Assembly: GCF_019656655.1 (NCBI RefSeq)
Contig: NZ_BPMV01000001.1
Coordinates: 2,418,001-2,482,000, forward strand
From: Tsukamurella sp. TY48
GTDB taxonomy: Bacteria; Actinomycetota; Actinomycetes; Mycobacteriales; Mycobacteriaceae
Direction: 5' to 3'
Length of the DNA stretch: 64,000 nucleotides
Of this stretch, positions 19,565 through 28,564 are shown one piece after another. The number at the start of each line of letters is the position of its first letter. Positions within the stretch are counted from its first letter, which is position 1. Both the position numbers and the translations under genes were made by a program. The notes under the pieces were generated by a model. The model was not told the origin of the DNA. It made no database searches and worked only from the letters and a program-made list of their open reading frames with translations.

Positions 19565-21236
19565 GGTTCCCACCCGCCTTCGCCGCATCGTCGTGGATCA
19601 CCGGCGTACCGTCGGCGTTCTTGAGCTTGAGCGCACCCTCGTGACCGAGCACCGCCTCGACGTAGTCGACCCGGCCGATCAGCTGCTCCGCGGCTCGGTC
19701 GGTGACGTCGAACATCGGTCCGGCCCAGACCGCGATCGCCAGGCCCACCGCGAACAGCGCGGCCGTGGGTGCCACCATGCTGATCGGCATCCGGCCCGGA
19801 TCCTCGCGATCGGCGAACTCGATGTCATCGGCATCGGCCAGCAGCGCCTCGGGATGCGCACCGGCGAGCTGGCCCTCCGGAGCATCGGCGCGGGCCCGCC
19901 AGAAGGCCTTCGTCCACACGCGGGCCACCGCGTACAGCGTCAGCAGGCTGGTGATCACGCTGCCCGCCACCAACACCCAGGCCAGCACCGAACCCACCTG
20001 CACGCCCGCCTCCAGGAGGCCCACCTTGCCGATGAATCCCGAGAAGGGCGGAATACCACCCAGATTCAGCGCCGGCAGGAAGAACAGGATCGCCAGCACC
20101 GGGCTGGCCGCGGCGAGTCCACCGAGGCGGCGCAGCGATGCCGCGCCGGCCTGGCGTTCGATCAGGCCCACCACCAGGAACAGCGTTGTCTGCACCAGAA
20201 TGTGATGCGCCACGTAGTAGATCGAGCTGCTCAGGCCCAGCGGCGTGGACAGAGCGATGCCGAAGATCATGTAGCCGATGTGGCTCACCAGGGTGAACGA
20301 GAGCAGACGTTTGATGTCGGTCTGCGCGATCGCACCCAGGATGCCCACGATCATCGTCAACAGCGCTGCGATGAGCAGCACGTTGTCGACCGCGCCGCCG
20401 GGGAACAGCAGCGTGTGCGCCCGGATGATCGCGTACACACCGACCTTCGTCAGCAAGCCCGCGAAGACCGCGGTGACCGGTGCGGGCGCCGTCGGATAGG
20501 AGTCCGGCAACCAGGTGGACAGCGGGAACACCGCCGCCTTGATCCCGAAGGCCACCAACAGCACCGCGAACAGGGTGGTGCGGGTACCCGAGGGCAGGTC
20601 CTGCAGTTTGATCGCCATGTCCGCGAGATTCAGCGTGCCCGTGGCGAAGTAGGCGTACGCGATGCCCAGCAGGAAGACCACCGACGAGAGCATCGACACC
20701 ATCACGTACGAGACGCCGGCCCGCACCCGGTCGGCGCTGCCGCCCACGGTGAGCAGCACGAAACTCGCGGCGAGCAGCATCTCGAAGGAGACGAACAGGT
20801 TGAACAGGTCGCCCGAGAGGAAGGCATTGCACACACCCGCCGCGAGCACCAGGTAGGTGGGGAAGAAGATCGACACCGGCTGGTTCTCGTCGCCGTCGCG
20901 GATACCCTGTCCCACCGAGTACACCAGCACGCCGAGCAGCACCACGGTGGAGACCAGCAGCATCATCGCCGACAACTGGTCCGCGACCAGGGTGATGCCC
21001 AGCGGACTGCCCCCGCCGTCCCGGTCGCCCCAGCCGCCCATGTGCAGCGCGATCGTGCCGTACCGGTCGGTGTAGTAGAGCATCATCGCCGAGACCACCA
21101 CGAGCGCCGTCAGCGAGAGCAGTGCCACCAGGCGCTGCAGCCGGGGATGCCGGCCCACCACCAGGGTGATCGCGGCGGCCACCAGCGGCAGCACGGTGGG
21201 GAGCGGCAGGAGGTTCTGCATGAACGCTTCGGTCAT
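19557..21236 (-). CDS. mnhD: Na+/H+ antiporter subunit D (Mrp/Mnh)
   Basis: 559 residues, related to the proton-pumping NuoN/NuoM subunits of complex I, with about fourteen membrane helices. GDLFNLFVSFEMLLAASFVLL, AAVFPLSTWLPDSYPTAPAPVTA and the lysine/histidine segment DIKRLLSFTLVSHIGYMIFG are family hallmarks that carry proton-path residues. It is one of the two candidate ion-translocating subunits. The hydrophilic C-terminus (from about residue 470) is longer than in Bacillus. The start overlaps the mnhC stop. Confidence 0.95.
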   Translation of the reverse strand: MTEAFMQNLLPLPTVLPLVAAAITLVVGRHPRLQRLVALLSLTALVVVSAMMLYYTDRYGTIALHMGGWGDRDGGGSPLGITLVADQLSAMMLLVSTVVLLGVLVYSVGQGIRDGDENQPVSIFFPTYLVLAAGVCNAFLSGDLFNLFVSFEMLLAASFVLLTVGGSADRVRAGVSYVMVSMLSSVVFLLGIAYAYFATGTLNLADMAIKLQDLPSGTRTTLFAVLLVAFGIKAAVFPLSTWLPDSYPTAPAPVTAVFAGLLTKVGVYAIIRAHTLLFPGGAVDNVLLIAALLTMIVGILGAIAQTDIKRLLSFTLVSHIGYMIFGIALSTPLGLSSSIYYVAHHILVQTTLFLVVGLIERQAGAASLRRLGGLAAASPVLAILFFLPALNLGGIPPFSGFIGKVGLLEAGVQVGSVLAWVLVAGSVITSLLTLYAVARVWTKAFWRARADAPEGQLAGAHPEALLADADDIEFADREDPGRMPISMVAPTAALFAVGLAIAVWAGPMFDVTDRAAEQLIGRVDYVEAVLGHEGALKLKNADGTPVIHDDAAKAGGNHG

Positions 21237-21808
21237 CGGTCTCCCTCCTTCCGCTCGCCTGCTTGGTCCGGGGCCCGGTTGGGTATCGGCATCGCGCCCG
21301 TGTCCACCGCGTCCACCCGGGCCTTGCGCAGCTCCTCGGGTGTGAGCGGCTCACCGTCCGGCCCGAAGGCGTCGCCCAGGGCCGACGGTGCGCCCGTGAT
21401 CGGATCGTCCGAGGCGTCGAAGTCAGGATCCTCCGAGGCGCGATCCACATCGCGTTCGAGCACCTTGGTGTCTTCGGGGTCGTCGTCGACCTCGTCGTCG
21501 GTGTTGATGGTGAACGAGCGGTAGGCGAGCGCCAGGATGAACGCCGCCATGCCCATCGTGATGACGATGGCCGTGAGGATCAGGGCCTGCGCCAGCGGAT
21601 CGGCGAGCGAATCGCGGCCCTCCGAGAAGTAACCCACGATCGGCGGATTCCCGGGCGGCGAGGCCAGGGACAGCAGGAGCAGGTTCACCGCGTTGCCGGC
21701 CAGGATGATGCCCATCAGCATCCTGGTGAGGCTGCGGTCCAGGATGAGGTACACACCCGTGGCCATCATCACGGCGATCGCCGCGAACAGTCCGACGTCG
21801 ACGATCAT
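21233..21808 (-). CDS. mnhC: Na+/H+ antiporter subunit C (Mrp/Mnh)
   Basis: 191 residues, resembling NuoK of complex I. Three helices carry GVYLILDRSLTRMLMGIILAGNAVNLLLL and DPLAQALILTAIVITMGMAAFILAL. The second half (from about residue 115) is an acidic, proline-rich cytoplasmic tail with the DDEVDDDPEDTKV stretch, not found in Bacillus MrpC, so this protein is about 75 residues longer than usual. Both ends overlap neighbouring genes. Confidence 0.94.
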   Translation of the reverse strand: MIVDVGLFAAIAVMMATGVYLILDRSLTRMLMGIILAGNAVNLLLLSLASPPGNPPIVGYFSEGRDSLADPLAQALILTAIVITMGMAAFILALAYRSFTINTDDEVDDDPEDTKVLERDVDRASEDPDFDASDDPITGAPSALGDAFGPDGEPLTPEELRKARVDAVDTGAMPIPNRAPDQAGERKEGDR

Positions 21809-24708
21809 CGCGCACCTCCACCGGTCTGGACGGGGAGCGGCGAGGTCTGGTCGGCGGGAGAGCCCTCCAGATCGAGGCGGGCCCCGAGGCTGCGCAGCAC
21901 GTCGAGCACAAGGCCCACCACGATCAGGTAGACGCCGGCATCGAAGATCAGCACCGTGACGAACTTGACCTCCCCGAACACCGGGAGGGTGAACTCGAAG
22001 GCCTGCGAGGACATGGCCGGGGCGCCCACCAGCAGCGAGACCACCGTGCCGCTGGCCGCGAGCAGCAGGCCGGTGCCGAGCACCTTGCCCGCGTCGAGCG
22101 GCAGCGTCTCGCCGATCTCGTAGCGGCCGCCGGCCAGGTACCTGAGCACCAGGGCGAGCCCCGCCGTCAGGCCACCGGCGAAACCGCCGCCGGGGGCGTT
22201 GTGCCCCGCGAAGAAGAAGTAGATCGAGACCACCATGATCGTCGGGAAGACCATCCGCGAGGTGACCTCCAGGACTAGCGACCGATGCCGCGGGTCGCGC
22301 ATCGCGCTCCCGCGCAGCCAGGTGGTGCCCGGTGCCTCCGCCGCGGCGGCCGTGGCCTCCGAGGACATGCGCGGCGCCGAGCCGAACCGGCGGTTACGGA
22401 AGACCAGCGAGGCGACGCCCGTCGCGGCCACCAGCAGCACGGAGATCTCACCGAAGGTGTCCCAGGCGCGGATGTCCACGAGGGTCACGTTCACGGTGTT
22501 GCTGCCGTAGCCGAACTTGTAGGCCTGGTCGGGCAGACGGTCCGCGACGGGCGCGGCCACCCGCGCGGCGCGGGCGGCCACGCCCACCACCACGACCATG
22601 GCGGCCACGGCGATGCCGAGGATTACCCGCATCAGGCGGGTGGGGCGGCTGCCCGTGATCGGCGCCTCGGCGGGCAGCTTGCGCAGTACCAGCACGAAGA
22701 CCACCAGCGTGATCGTCTCCACCAGGAACTGGGTGAGCGCCAGGTCGGGGGCGCCGTAGATCGCGAAGATCACGCCCGTGCCGTAGCCCGTGACGCTGAC
22801 CACGAGCACCGTTGCCAGACGGTTCCGCAGCACGACCGCCGTCAGCGAGGCCACGCACATGAGCACGGCCACCGCGAGGAAGACGGGCGACATCTGGATC
22901 CGCAGCTCCGGCCGGGCCCGCGCACCGAGCGCGAACAGGGCCATCGGCAGCAGCACCAGCGTCAGCAGGATGGTGCCCTGGGTGAGCGGCAGCGAGCCTC
23001 GCTGCGTGGACTGCGTGATGCGCAGGGACACCACATCGGCCGCGCGCAGCGTGGCGTCGTACAGCCGGTCCGCGTTGCCCAGCAACAGGCTGTTGCGGCG
23101 GCGCAGCCGCGAGAACGGGCTGTTGGGCTGCACGATCAGCACACCGGTCGCCACGATCAGCACCGTCAGCAGCAGCGGCAGCGTGAAGCCGTGCCACAGC
23201 GCCAGGTGGTACGGATCCTCCGCAGGCGGGAACTGCGAATCCGGGTAGCCGCTGAGCACGTGATCGAGCCACGGCGAGGCGAACCCGGCGATCAGGCTGA
23301 GCGCGGCGAGCAGGGCGGGGCCGGCGATGAACACGGCAGCAGGAGTGTGCATCTCGGCGACGGCGCGCGTCGGCGCGACCTGTCCCTTGCGGCCGAAGGC
23401 GCCCCACAGGAACCGGATGCTGTAGGCCACGGTCAGAGCCGAACCGGCGCACAGTCCGGCGACCAGCAGCACCGGCAGCGGCGTGGGCAGATCGGCGTGC
23501 AGCATCGATTCGAGCATCGCCTCCTTGCCGACGAAGCCGTACAGCGGCGGGATGCCGGCCATCGACGCGGCGGCGAGGGCGGCGATCACCGCGAGCGGGC
23601 GCTGCTTGTCGCCGAGGCGGGCCAGGCGCCGGATGTCGCGGGTGCCGGCCGCGTGGTCGATGATGCCGACCACCATGAACAGGGTGGCCTTGAACAGCGC
23701 GTGTGCGGTGAGCATGGTGATGCCCGCCAGCGCGACGTTCCGCTCGCCCGTACCCACCAGAACCAGCAGCATGCCGAGCTGGCTGACGGTGCCGAAGGCC
23801 AGGATGAGCTTGAGGTCGAACTCGCGCAGGGCCCGCCATCCGGCCAGGATCATCGTGCTGATGCCGAGCCCGAAGACGATCACCCGCCACGAGGTGAGGT
23901 GCGAGAACGCGGGCGCGATGAGCGCGACGAGGAAGATGCCCGCCTTCACCATCGCCGCGGCGTGCAGGTAGCCCGACACCGGCGTCGGCGCGGCCATCGC
24001 GCCGGGGAGCCAGAAGTGGAAGGGCGCGATCGCCGACTTGCTGATCGCGCCGATCAGGATGAGCACCACGCCCACCTCGACGCCGATCGAGATGGTCGAC
24101 GGATCGGCCACGGCCTTCGCGATCACCTCGGAGAACAGGTAGGTGCCGTAGTGCTCGCCGAGCTCGATGATGCCGACCAGCATCGCGAGGCCGCCGAGGG
24201 TGGTGACCAGCAGCGCCTGCGTGGCGGCCCGGCGGCTGGTGGCGCGTTCGGCGTAGTAGCCGACGAGCAGGAAGCTGAGCACCGAGGTGAGCTCCCAGAA
24301 GACGTACATCGCGAGCATGTTGTCGCTCACGACCAGGCCGAACATCACGGCCATGAAGGCCACCAGCTCGGCGGCGAAGGTGGGCAGCTTGCGGGTGTTC
24401 GGGGTGTCGGTGAAGTAGCCGGAGCAGTAGACCAGGATCACCGCGCCGATGCCGAGGACCAGCACGGACATCACCGCGGCCAGCGGTGTGAGCCGCAGGT
24501 CGAAGTTCATGTTGAGCGACTGCACCCAGCGCAGGGTCTCGGTGCGTTCGGGTTCGCCGGATCGCGGCCACTGCGCGATGATCCACACGAGAGCCGCGGC
24601 GGGGACGACGGCGAGGCCGAGGAAGCCGCGCGCGCCGAACCGGCCCACCACCACGGGGGCGGCTAAGGTCGCCAATGACAAGCAGACAAGGATGACAAGC
24701 AAGGGCAC
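21805..24708 (-). CDS. mnhA: Na+/H+ antiporter subunit A fused to B (Mrp/Mnh)
   Basis: 967 residues. Residues 1-650 or so are the NuoL-like MrpA antiporter with PFHFWLPGAMAAPTPVSGYLHAA, the SKSAIAPF lysine and LILAFGTVSQLGMLLV. A middle part with GAPDLALTQFLVETITLVVFVLVL is the MbhD/MrpA C-terminal domain. Residues from about 810, beginning VTSRMVFPTIMVVSIYFFF and GHNAPGGGFAGGLTAG, are a complete MnhB domain. With genes C-G following, the operon encodes the whole complex that exchanges Na+ or K+ for protons. GTG 24708 is used, with GGACGGA just before it. Confidence 0.95.
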   Translation of the reverse strand: MPLLVILVCLSLATLAAPVVVGRFGARGFLGLAVVPAAALVWIIAQWPRSGEPERTETLRWVQSLNMNFDLRLTPLAAVMSVLVLGIGAVILVYCSGYFTDTPNTRKLPTFAAELVAFMAVMFGLVVSDNMLAMYVFWELTSVLSFLLVGYYAERATSRRAATQALLVTTLGGLAMLVGIIELGEHYGTYLFSEVIAKAVADPSTISIGVEVGVVLILIGAISKSAIAPFHFWLPGAMAAPTPVSGYLHAAAMVKAGIFLVALIAPAFSHLTSWRVIVFGLGISTMILAGWRALREFDLKLILAFGTVSQLGMLLVLVGTGERNVALAGITMLTAHALFKATLFMVVGIIDHAAGTRDIRRLARLGDKQRPLAVIAALAAASMAGIPPLYGFVGKEAMLESMLHADLPTPLPVLLVAGLCAGSALTVAYSIRFLWGAFGRKGQVAPTRAVAEMHTPAAVFIAGPALLAALSLIAGFASPWLDHVLSGYPDSQFPPAEDPYHLALWHGFTLPLLLTVLIVATGVLIVQPNSPFSRLRRRNSLLLGNADRLYDATLRAADVVSLRITQSTQRGSLPLTQGTILLTLVLLPMALFALGARARPELRIQMSPVFLAVAVLMCVASLTAVVLRNRLATVLVVSVTGYGTGVIFAIYGAPDLALTQFLVETITLVVFVLVLRKLPAEAPITGSRPTRLMRVILGIAVAAMVVVVGVAARAARVAAPVADRLPDQAYKFGYGSNTVNVTLVDIRAWDTFGEISVLLVAATGVASLVFRNRRFGSAPRMSSEATAAAAEAPGTTWLRGSAMRDPRHRSLVLEVTSRMVFPTIMVVSIYFFFAGHNAPGGGFAGGLTAGLALVLRYLAGGRYEIGETLPLDAGKVLGTGLLLAASGTVVSLLVGAPAMSSQAFEFTLPVFGEVKFVTVLIFDAGVYLIVVGLVLDVLRSLGARLDLEGSPADQTSPLPVQTGGGAR

Positions 24709-24783
24709 TCCGTCCTGTTTGAGCGGGGTGTCGTTCGCTTTGGCATCTTACCGGTGCAGCATGTCGAGAGCTGAAGGGACCAG

Positions 24784-25233
24784 ATGACGGATCGTCCGAC
24801 CACTCTTTCGCAGGTCTCCGCGCGCCGCCGTCCGGGGCGTGCCGCGCGCGGTGTCGCGGCCGTCCTCGCGGCGGGCGCGGTGCTGATGAGCGCGGGCTGC
24901 GGGAACGAACCGGCGCAGCAGACCACCTCGGTGACGCTGCCCGCGTCGTTCCCCAAGGACGAGGTGCCGCTGGTCGATGGGACCCTGATCGACGCCGGCG
25001 AACGGTCGCAGGACGGCGTCACCGTGTACAACGTGACGGTCCAGGCTCAGCCCGGCGGCTACGACGCAGCGAAGAAGAAGCTCACCGACGCCGGATACCT
25101 CGCCCTCGGCGACGGCCCCGAGGGCGCCAGCCGCTCCGCGCAGTTCTCCGGCAAGGGCTACGTGGTCACCGTGAGTTCCGTCGACGGCGGCGCCGTCCCC
25201 AACGCCGTGTACTACTCCGTCAGCAAGGGCTGA
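24784..25233 (+). CDS. Small secreted lipoprotein of unknown function
   Basis: 149 residues. Basic residues and a hydrophobic core lead to the lipobox MSAGC (cysteine near residue 39), so it is membrane-anchored outside the cell. The mature part has VTLPASFPKDEVPLVDGTLIDAGERS, then a KKLTDAGYLALG helix and VVTVSSVDGGAVPNAVYYSV, suggesting a small alpha/beta domain. I do not recognise a named family. AAGGGA lies just upstream of the ATG. It is divergent from the Mrp operon with 75 bases between, and the first interspersed repeat follows 10 bases after its stop. Confidence 0.8.
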   Translation: MTDRPTTLSQVSARRRPGRAARGVAAVLAAGAVLMSAGCGNEPAQQTTSVTLPASFPKDEVPLVDGTLIDAGERSQDGVTVYNVTVQAQPGGYDAAKKKLTDAGYLALGDGPEGASRSAQFSGKGYVVTVSSVDGGAVPNAVYYSVSKG

Positions 25234-25243
25234 CCCCGCGTCA

Positions 25244-25307
25244 GAAACCGGCAGAATCTTCGTCGACACCCTGCTCTGTGCCATGTGACCTCGGATAACG
25301 CCGGTTT
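25244..25307. repeat. Interspersed element, copy A: inverted 8-9 base arms, 47-base core
   Basis: GAAACCGGC at 25244-25252 and GCCGGTTT at 25300-25307 form inverted arms exactly 47 bases apart. Copies B (26265) and C (38271) have the same arms and the same 47-base core length, while the cores differ strongly. The flanks are also alike: TCA before the left arm and GAG after the right arm fit a GCCGGTTT-S-N-G-A consensus read outwards. This copy lies between the lipoprotein and the AbiEi/DUF559 gene. Confidence 0.7.
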
Positions 25308-25408
25308 GAGAACCGCGCCGTGCACAGCGAAGCGTATGGAACCGCGTCTTTCCACAGCGCGCGGTCCAGGGCCGACAGGTCGCATCGGTCACCAGTCACG
25401 ATCGGCTC

Positions 25409-26266
25409 ATGGATCCGAGGAACCTGGTGGCGCACTGCGCCGCAGCCGACGGCGGCGTGGTCTCGCGCAGACGACTGGTCCGGGAGGGTATCGACGGCGG
25501 CATCGTCGATGACCTGCGCAGGCGCGGAGATCTGCGGCTGATCCGGCGCGGCTGGTACCACCTGCCCGGGGCGAAGTCCGATGTGGTTGAGGTGGTGCGC
25601 GCTGGCGCCGTGCTGACGTGCGTCTCCGCGCTCGAGTTTCGAACCGGCGTGTGGATACCGCCGCGGGATGGACGATTGCACGTGCGGTGGTCCGAGCATC
25701 GTTCCCGGCCGCGGTTCCGGCGGCAGTGCCGGTCCTTCCATCCGATGCGAACGCCGACGCGGGCGGTGGATCCGCTGGGCGTCGCCCTCACCTGTGCGGC
25801 GAACTGTCTACCCGCGGATCTCTTCGTCGCGGTCCTGGACTCGACCTTGCGGATGCCGGTCCCGTTCGTCATCGAGGACCTGCGCCATATTTTCGGCGGC
25901 GCGCCCGAGCGGGTGACCAGGCTGCTGGACCGGCTGGATCCGCAGGCCGGGTCGGGCACCGAATCGATCACGCGATTCCGGCTGCAGAGCGCGCGCATTC
26001 AGGTGCGGAGTCAGGTATCGATCCCTGGAGTGGGGCGGGTCGATCTCCTCGTCGGTGACAAGCTCATCATCGAGTGCGACAGCGAGTCCTATCATGGTGG
26101 GGCGCAACGCAGGGCGGACATCCGGCGTGATCGGACCGCCACCGTGGGGAACTATCGGATACTCCGCGTTGACTACAACGACGTCATGGGCGGATGGGAC
26201 GAGTTCTTCGCAGAGGTCGCCGATCTGGTCCGTCGTAGCCGTCACCGCGGCGCCCCGGATTTCTGA
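25409..26266 (+). CDS. AbiEi-type winged-helix / DUF559-like nuclease-fold protein
   Basis: 285 residues. The N-terminal 60 or so (AADGGVVSRRRLVREGIDGGIVDDLRRRGDLRLIRRGWYHLP) read as the winged-helix domain seen in AbiEi type IV antitoxins. The C-terminal part has GTESITRFRL, VDLLVGDKLIIECDSESYH and YRILRVDYNDV. This is a DUF559/Vsr-like PD-(D/E)XK arrangement in which the aspartate of VDLL and the E-x-D of IECDS could bind metal. No partner AbiEii toxin gene is adjacent. Two copies of the interspersed repeat bracket it, and the second begins within its stop codon. Function is unproved; DNA cleavage or repair is plausible. Confidence 0.75.
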   Translation: MDPRNLVAHCAAADGGVVSRRRLVREGIDGGIVDDLRRRGDLRLIRRGWYHLPGAKSDVVEVVRAGAVLTCVSALEFRTGVWIPPRDGRLHVRWSEHRSRPRFRRQCRSFHPMRTPTRAVDPLGVALTCAANCLPADLFVAVLDSTLRMPVPFVIEDLRHIFGGAPERVTRLLDRLDPQAGSGTESITRFRLQSARIQVRSQVSIPGVGRVDLLVGDKLIIECDSESYHGGAQRRADIRRDRTATVGNYRILRVDYNDVMGGWDEFFAEVADLVRRSRHRGAPDF

Positions 26267-26329
26267 AACCGGCGCTCTCCGAGTCGTCGTGGTCGATATC
26301 GTCCCGAAGCCCAGGAAATCGCCGGTTTC
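26265..26329. repeat. Interspersed element, copy B
   Basis: GAAACCGGC at 26265-26273 and GCCGGTTTC at 26321-26329 are perfect inverted arms with a 47-base core, identical in layout to copies A and C. The left arm overlaps the stop codon of the AbiEi/DUF559 gene. Core similarity to copy C is limited to CGATAT followed by CGTC mid-core and an A-rich run just before the right arm. Confidence 0.72.
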
Positions 26330-26338
26330 AGGACCGCC

Positions 26339-28552
26339 CTACGACGATCTGCGGTCGGCGTAGGCCTGCAGATCGGCGACCTGGGCCGGATCCAGCGACG
26401 GCCGTACCACCTTCCTGGCCGCCTCGACATCGTCGGCGGTCACGGTGGCGGTGTCCATGTCCCGGCGCATCGCGGTGAGCGCGGCCTCGCGCAGCAGCGC
26501 GGAACAGTCTGCGGCGGAGTAGCCGTCGAGCTGCTCGGCGAGGGCGGGCAGGTCCACATCGTCCGCCAACGGAATCGACCGGGACGCCGTCTTGAGGATC
26601 TCGGCGCGCGCCTCGGCGTCCGGTGGCGGCACGAAGATCAGCCGCTCCAACCGGCCGGGCCGCAGCAGCGCCGGATCCACCAGGTCCGGACGGTTCGTGG
26701 CGCCCAGCACCACCACATCGCGGAGCGGCTCGGCACCGTCGAGCTCGGTGAGCAGCGCGGCCACCACCTTGTCTCCCACACCGGAATCCGACGACTGCCC
26801 GCGCCGCGGCGCGAGGGCGTCGACCTCGTCGAGGAAGATGAGCGACGGTGCGCTGCCGCGCGCCCGCGCGAACAGATCGCGCACGGCCTTCTCCGACTCG
26901 CCGACCCACTTGTTCATGAGTTCGGCGCCCTTCACGGCGTGCACCGAGAGCTGGCCGGAGGCGGCGAGAGCCCGAACCACGAAGGTCTTTCCGCACCCGG
27001 GCGGGCCGTAGAGCAGCACGCCGCGCGGCGGTTCCACGCCGAGCCGGGCGAAGGTGTCCGGGTGCCGCAGCGGCCACAGCACCGTCTCCGTGAGCGCCTG
27101 CTTCGTCTCGACCATGTCGCCGACATCGTCGAGGGTGATCGACCCGACCGACACCTCCTCGGTGGCCGACCGGGAGACGGGCCGGATCACGCCGAGCGCG
27201 CCCAGCAGGTCGGGCTGGGTGATCGAGACCTTCTCGTCGGTGCCCACCACGCGGGCGGCGGCGCGCAACGCGCCCTCCCGGCACAGCGCGGCCAGGTCGG
27301 CCGCCACGAAACCTGGGGCCCGCAGCGCTACCTCGTACAGGTCGACGTGGTCGGTCGGCGCGTCCCGCAGCAGCAGGGCCAGCAGCTGTTCGCGTTCCTT
27401 GGCGTCGGGTAGATCGACCGCCACCGTGCGGTCGGCGAGGTCGGGTTCGCGCAACCGCGAATCCACCTCGCTCGGCGCCGAGGTGGTGGCGAGGAAGGCG
27501 ACCCGCGGCGTCGAAACGGCCTTGCGCAGCTCGTCGAGGATCATCGTGGACACCGGCTCGCGCTGCGCGGGAAGCAGTGCCTCCACATCGCGGACCAGCA
27601 GCGCCGCACCGGAACCGTCGACCGCCGCGCGCACCCGCGAGACCGCGTCGCGCACCCGCGCGAGCCGCGCCTGCGGTTCCAGGGCGCCGGTGAAGGCACC
27701 GTCGAGCTCGACCAGCGGCCGCGGCGAGACGACGGCCCGCGCCATCGTGGCCTTGCCCCCGCCGGTCGGGCCGGTGATGAGCACGCCGAGCCGGGCCGGG
27801 GCGCCCAGGGTGGCCAGCAGCTCGGGCTCGTCGAGCGCCAGGGTGAGCCATTCGGTGAGCCGCTTGACCGCGGCGTCCGCGCCCACCAGATCGGCGACCG
27901 GTCGCACCTCGACCTTCTCGGCCTCCTGGTCGGGAACCGCCTCGGCGAGGGTCACCGTGACATCGCCGCCGGCCGGGGCGTCGGTCGCATCGTCGGACCA
28001 CAGCACCGCCGAATTCGGTTGCACCGAGACCGGACCCGGCGCGGGATCGACCGAGACCACGGTGAGCAGCTCGTTCGTCCACGTGATGCCCACCAACCGG
28101 GAGAGCTGCTGTGTGGCATCGGCGTTCGAGGTTCCAGGGCCCAGGTCGCGGGGCAGCAGCGAGACGCTGTCGCCGGGCATCATCACCTTGCCGAGCAGCG
28201 CCTGCCGCAGTGCGGCACCGTCGAGCGCACTGCGGGTGAGGGTGGAACCGCGCAGCAGCACCCGCTTCGCGCCGTACACGGTGGCGGGGGAGATCACCAC
28301 GGTGGCGTCCTCGCGGAGGCCGCAGTTGGTGATCGTCAGCTCGTCGAGCAGGGCGACACCGGGAGCGGTGCCCGCGGGTGCCGCGGCGACCACCGCGGCC
28401 GTGCGCCGCGCGCCGAGCAGTTCGACACCGTCCCACTCGCGCAGTCCGAGCGCCGCCAGGGCCTCGGGATGGATGCGGACGATGCCCCGCCGCGCTTCGA
28501 GCGCGGAGGTCTGCAGGCGGACGGTGAGCGAGAGGTTCGGCACGCCATCCAC
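26339..28552 (-). CDS. Two-domain AAA ATPase, Cdc48-like (Rv0435c type)
   Basis: 737 residues. A beta-barrel N-domain (residues 1-180) like that of Cdc48/p97 is followed by two AAA modules. The second has intact Walker A GPPGCGKTFVVRAL near residue 512, Walker B SLIFLDEVDALAPRRG and arginine finger region RPGRLERLIFV. The first is degenerate: GPTGGGKATMARA lacks the usual threonine, and its Walker B reads LLVRDVEALLPA without the DE pair. It probably unfolds or disassembles proteins, with D2 powering the ring. GTG 28552 is used; GTG 28543 is an alternative. It follows pssA by 12 bases. Confidence 0.9.
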   Translation of the reverse strand: MDGVPNLSLTVRLQTSALEARRGIVRIHPEALAALGLREWDGVELLGARRTAAVVAAAPAGTAPGVALLDELTITNCGLREDATVVISPATVYGAKRVLLRGSTLTRSALDGAALRQALLGKVMMPGDSVSLLPRDLGPGTSNADATQQLSRLVGITWTNELLTVVSVDPAPGPVSVQPNSAVLWSDDATDAPAGGDVTVTLAEAVPDQEAEKVEVRPVADLVGADAAVKRLTEWLTLALDEPELLATLGAPARLGVLITGPTGGGKATMARAVVSPRPLVELDGAFTGALEPQARLARVRDAVSRVRAAVDGSGAALLVRDVEALLPAQREPVSTMILDELRKAVSTPRVAFLATTSAPSEVDSRLREPDLADRTVAVDLPDAKEREQLLALLLRDAPTDHVDLYEVALRAPGFVAADLAALCREGALRAAARVVGTDEKVSITQPDLLGALGVIRPVSRSATEEVSVGSITLDDVGDMVETKQALTETVLWPLRHPDTFARLGVEPPRGVLLYGPPGCGKTFVVRALAASGQLSVHAVKGAELMNKWVGESEKAVRDLFARARGSAPSLIFLDEVDALAPRRGQSSDSGVGDKVVAALLTELDGAEPLRDVVVLGATNRPDLVDPALLRPGRLERLIFVPPPDAEARAEILKTASRSIPLADDVDLPALAEQLDGYSAADCSALLREAALTAMRRDMDTATVTADDVEAARKVVRPSLDPAQVADLQAYADRRSS

Positions 28553-28564
28553 ACTAGAGCGCTG

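Noticed and set aside
22285-24666. A 793-codon open frame antisense to the MrpA gene
   Set aside because: Arg/His/Glu-rich translation without any recognisable motif; it is a shadow of the membrane protein on the other strand.
25244-25307. The 64-base repeats as transcription terminators
   Set aside because: The arms are only 8-9 bases and are separated by 47 bases with no T run; real terminators nearby (after groEL) have long stems and short loops.
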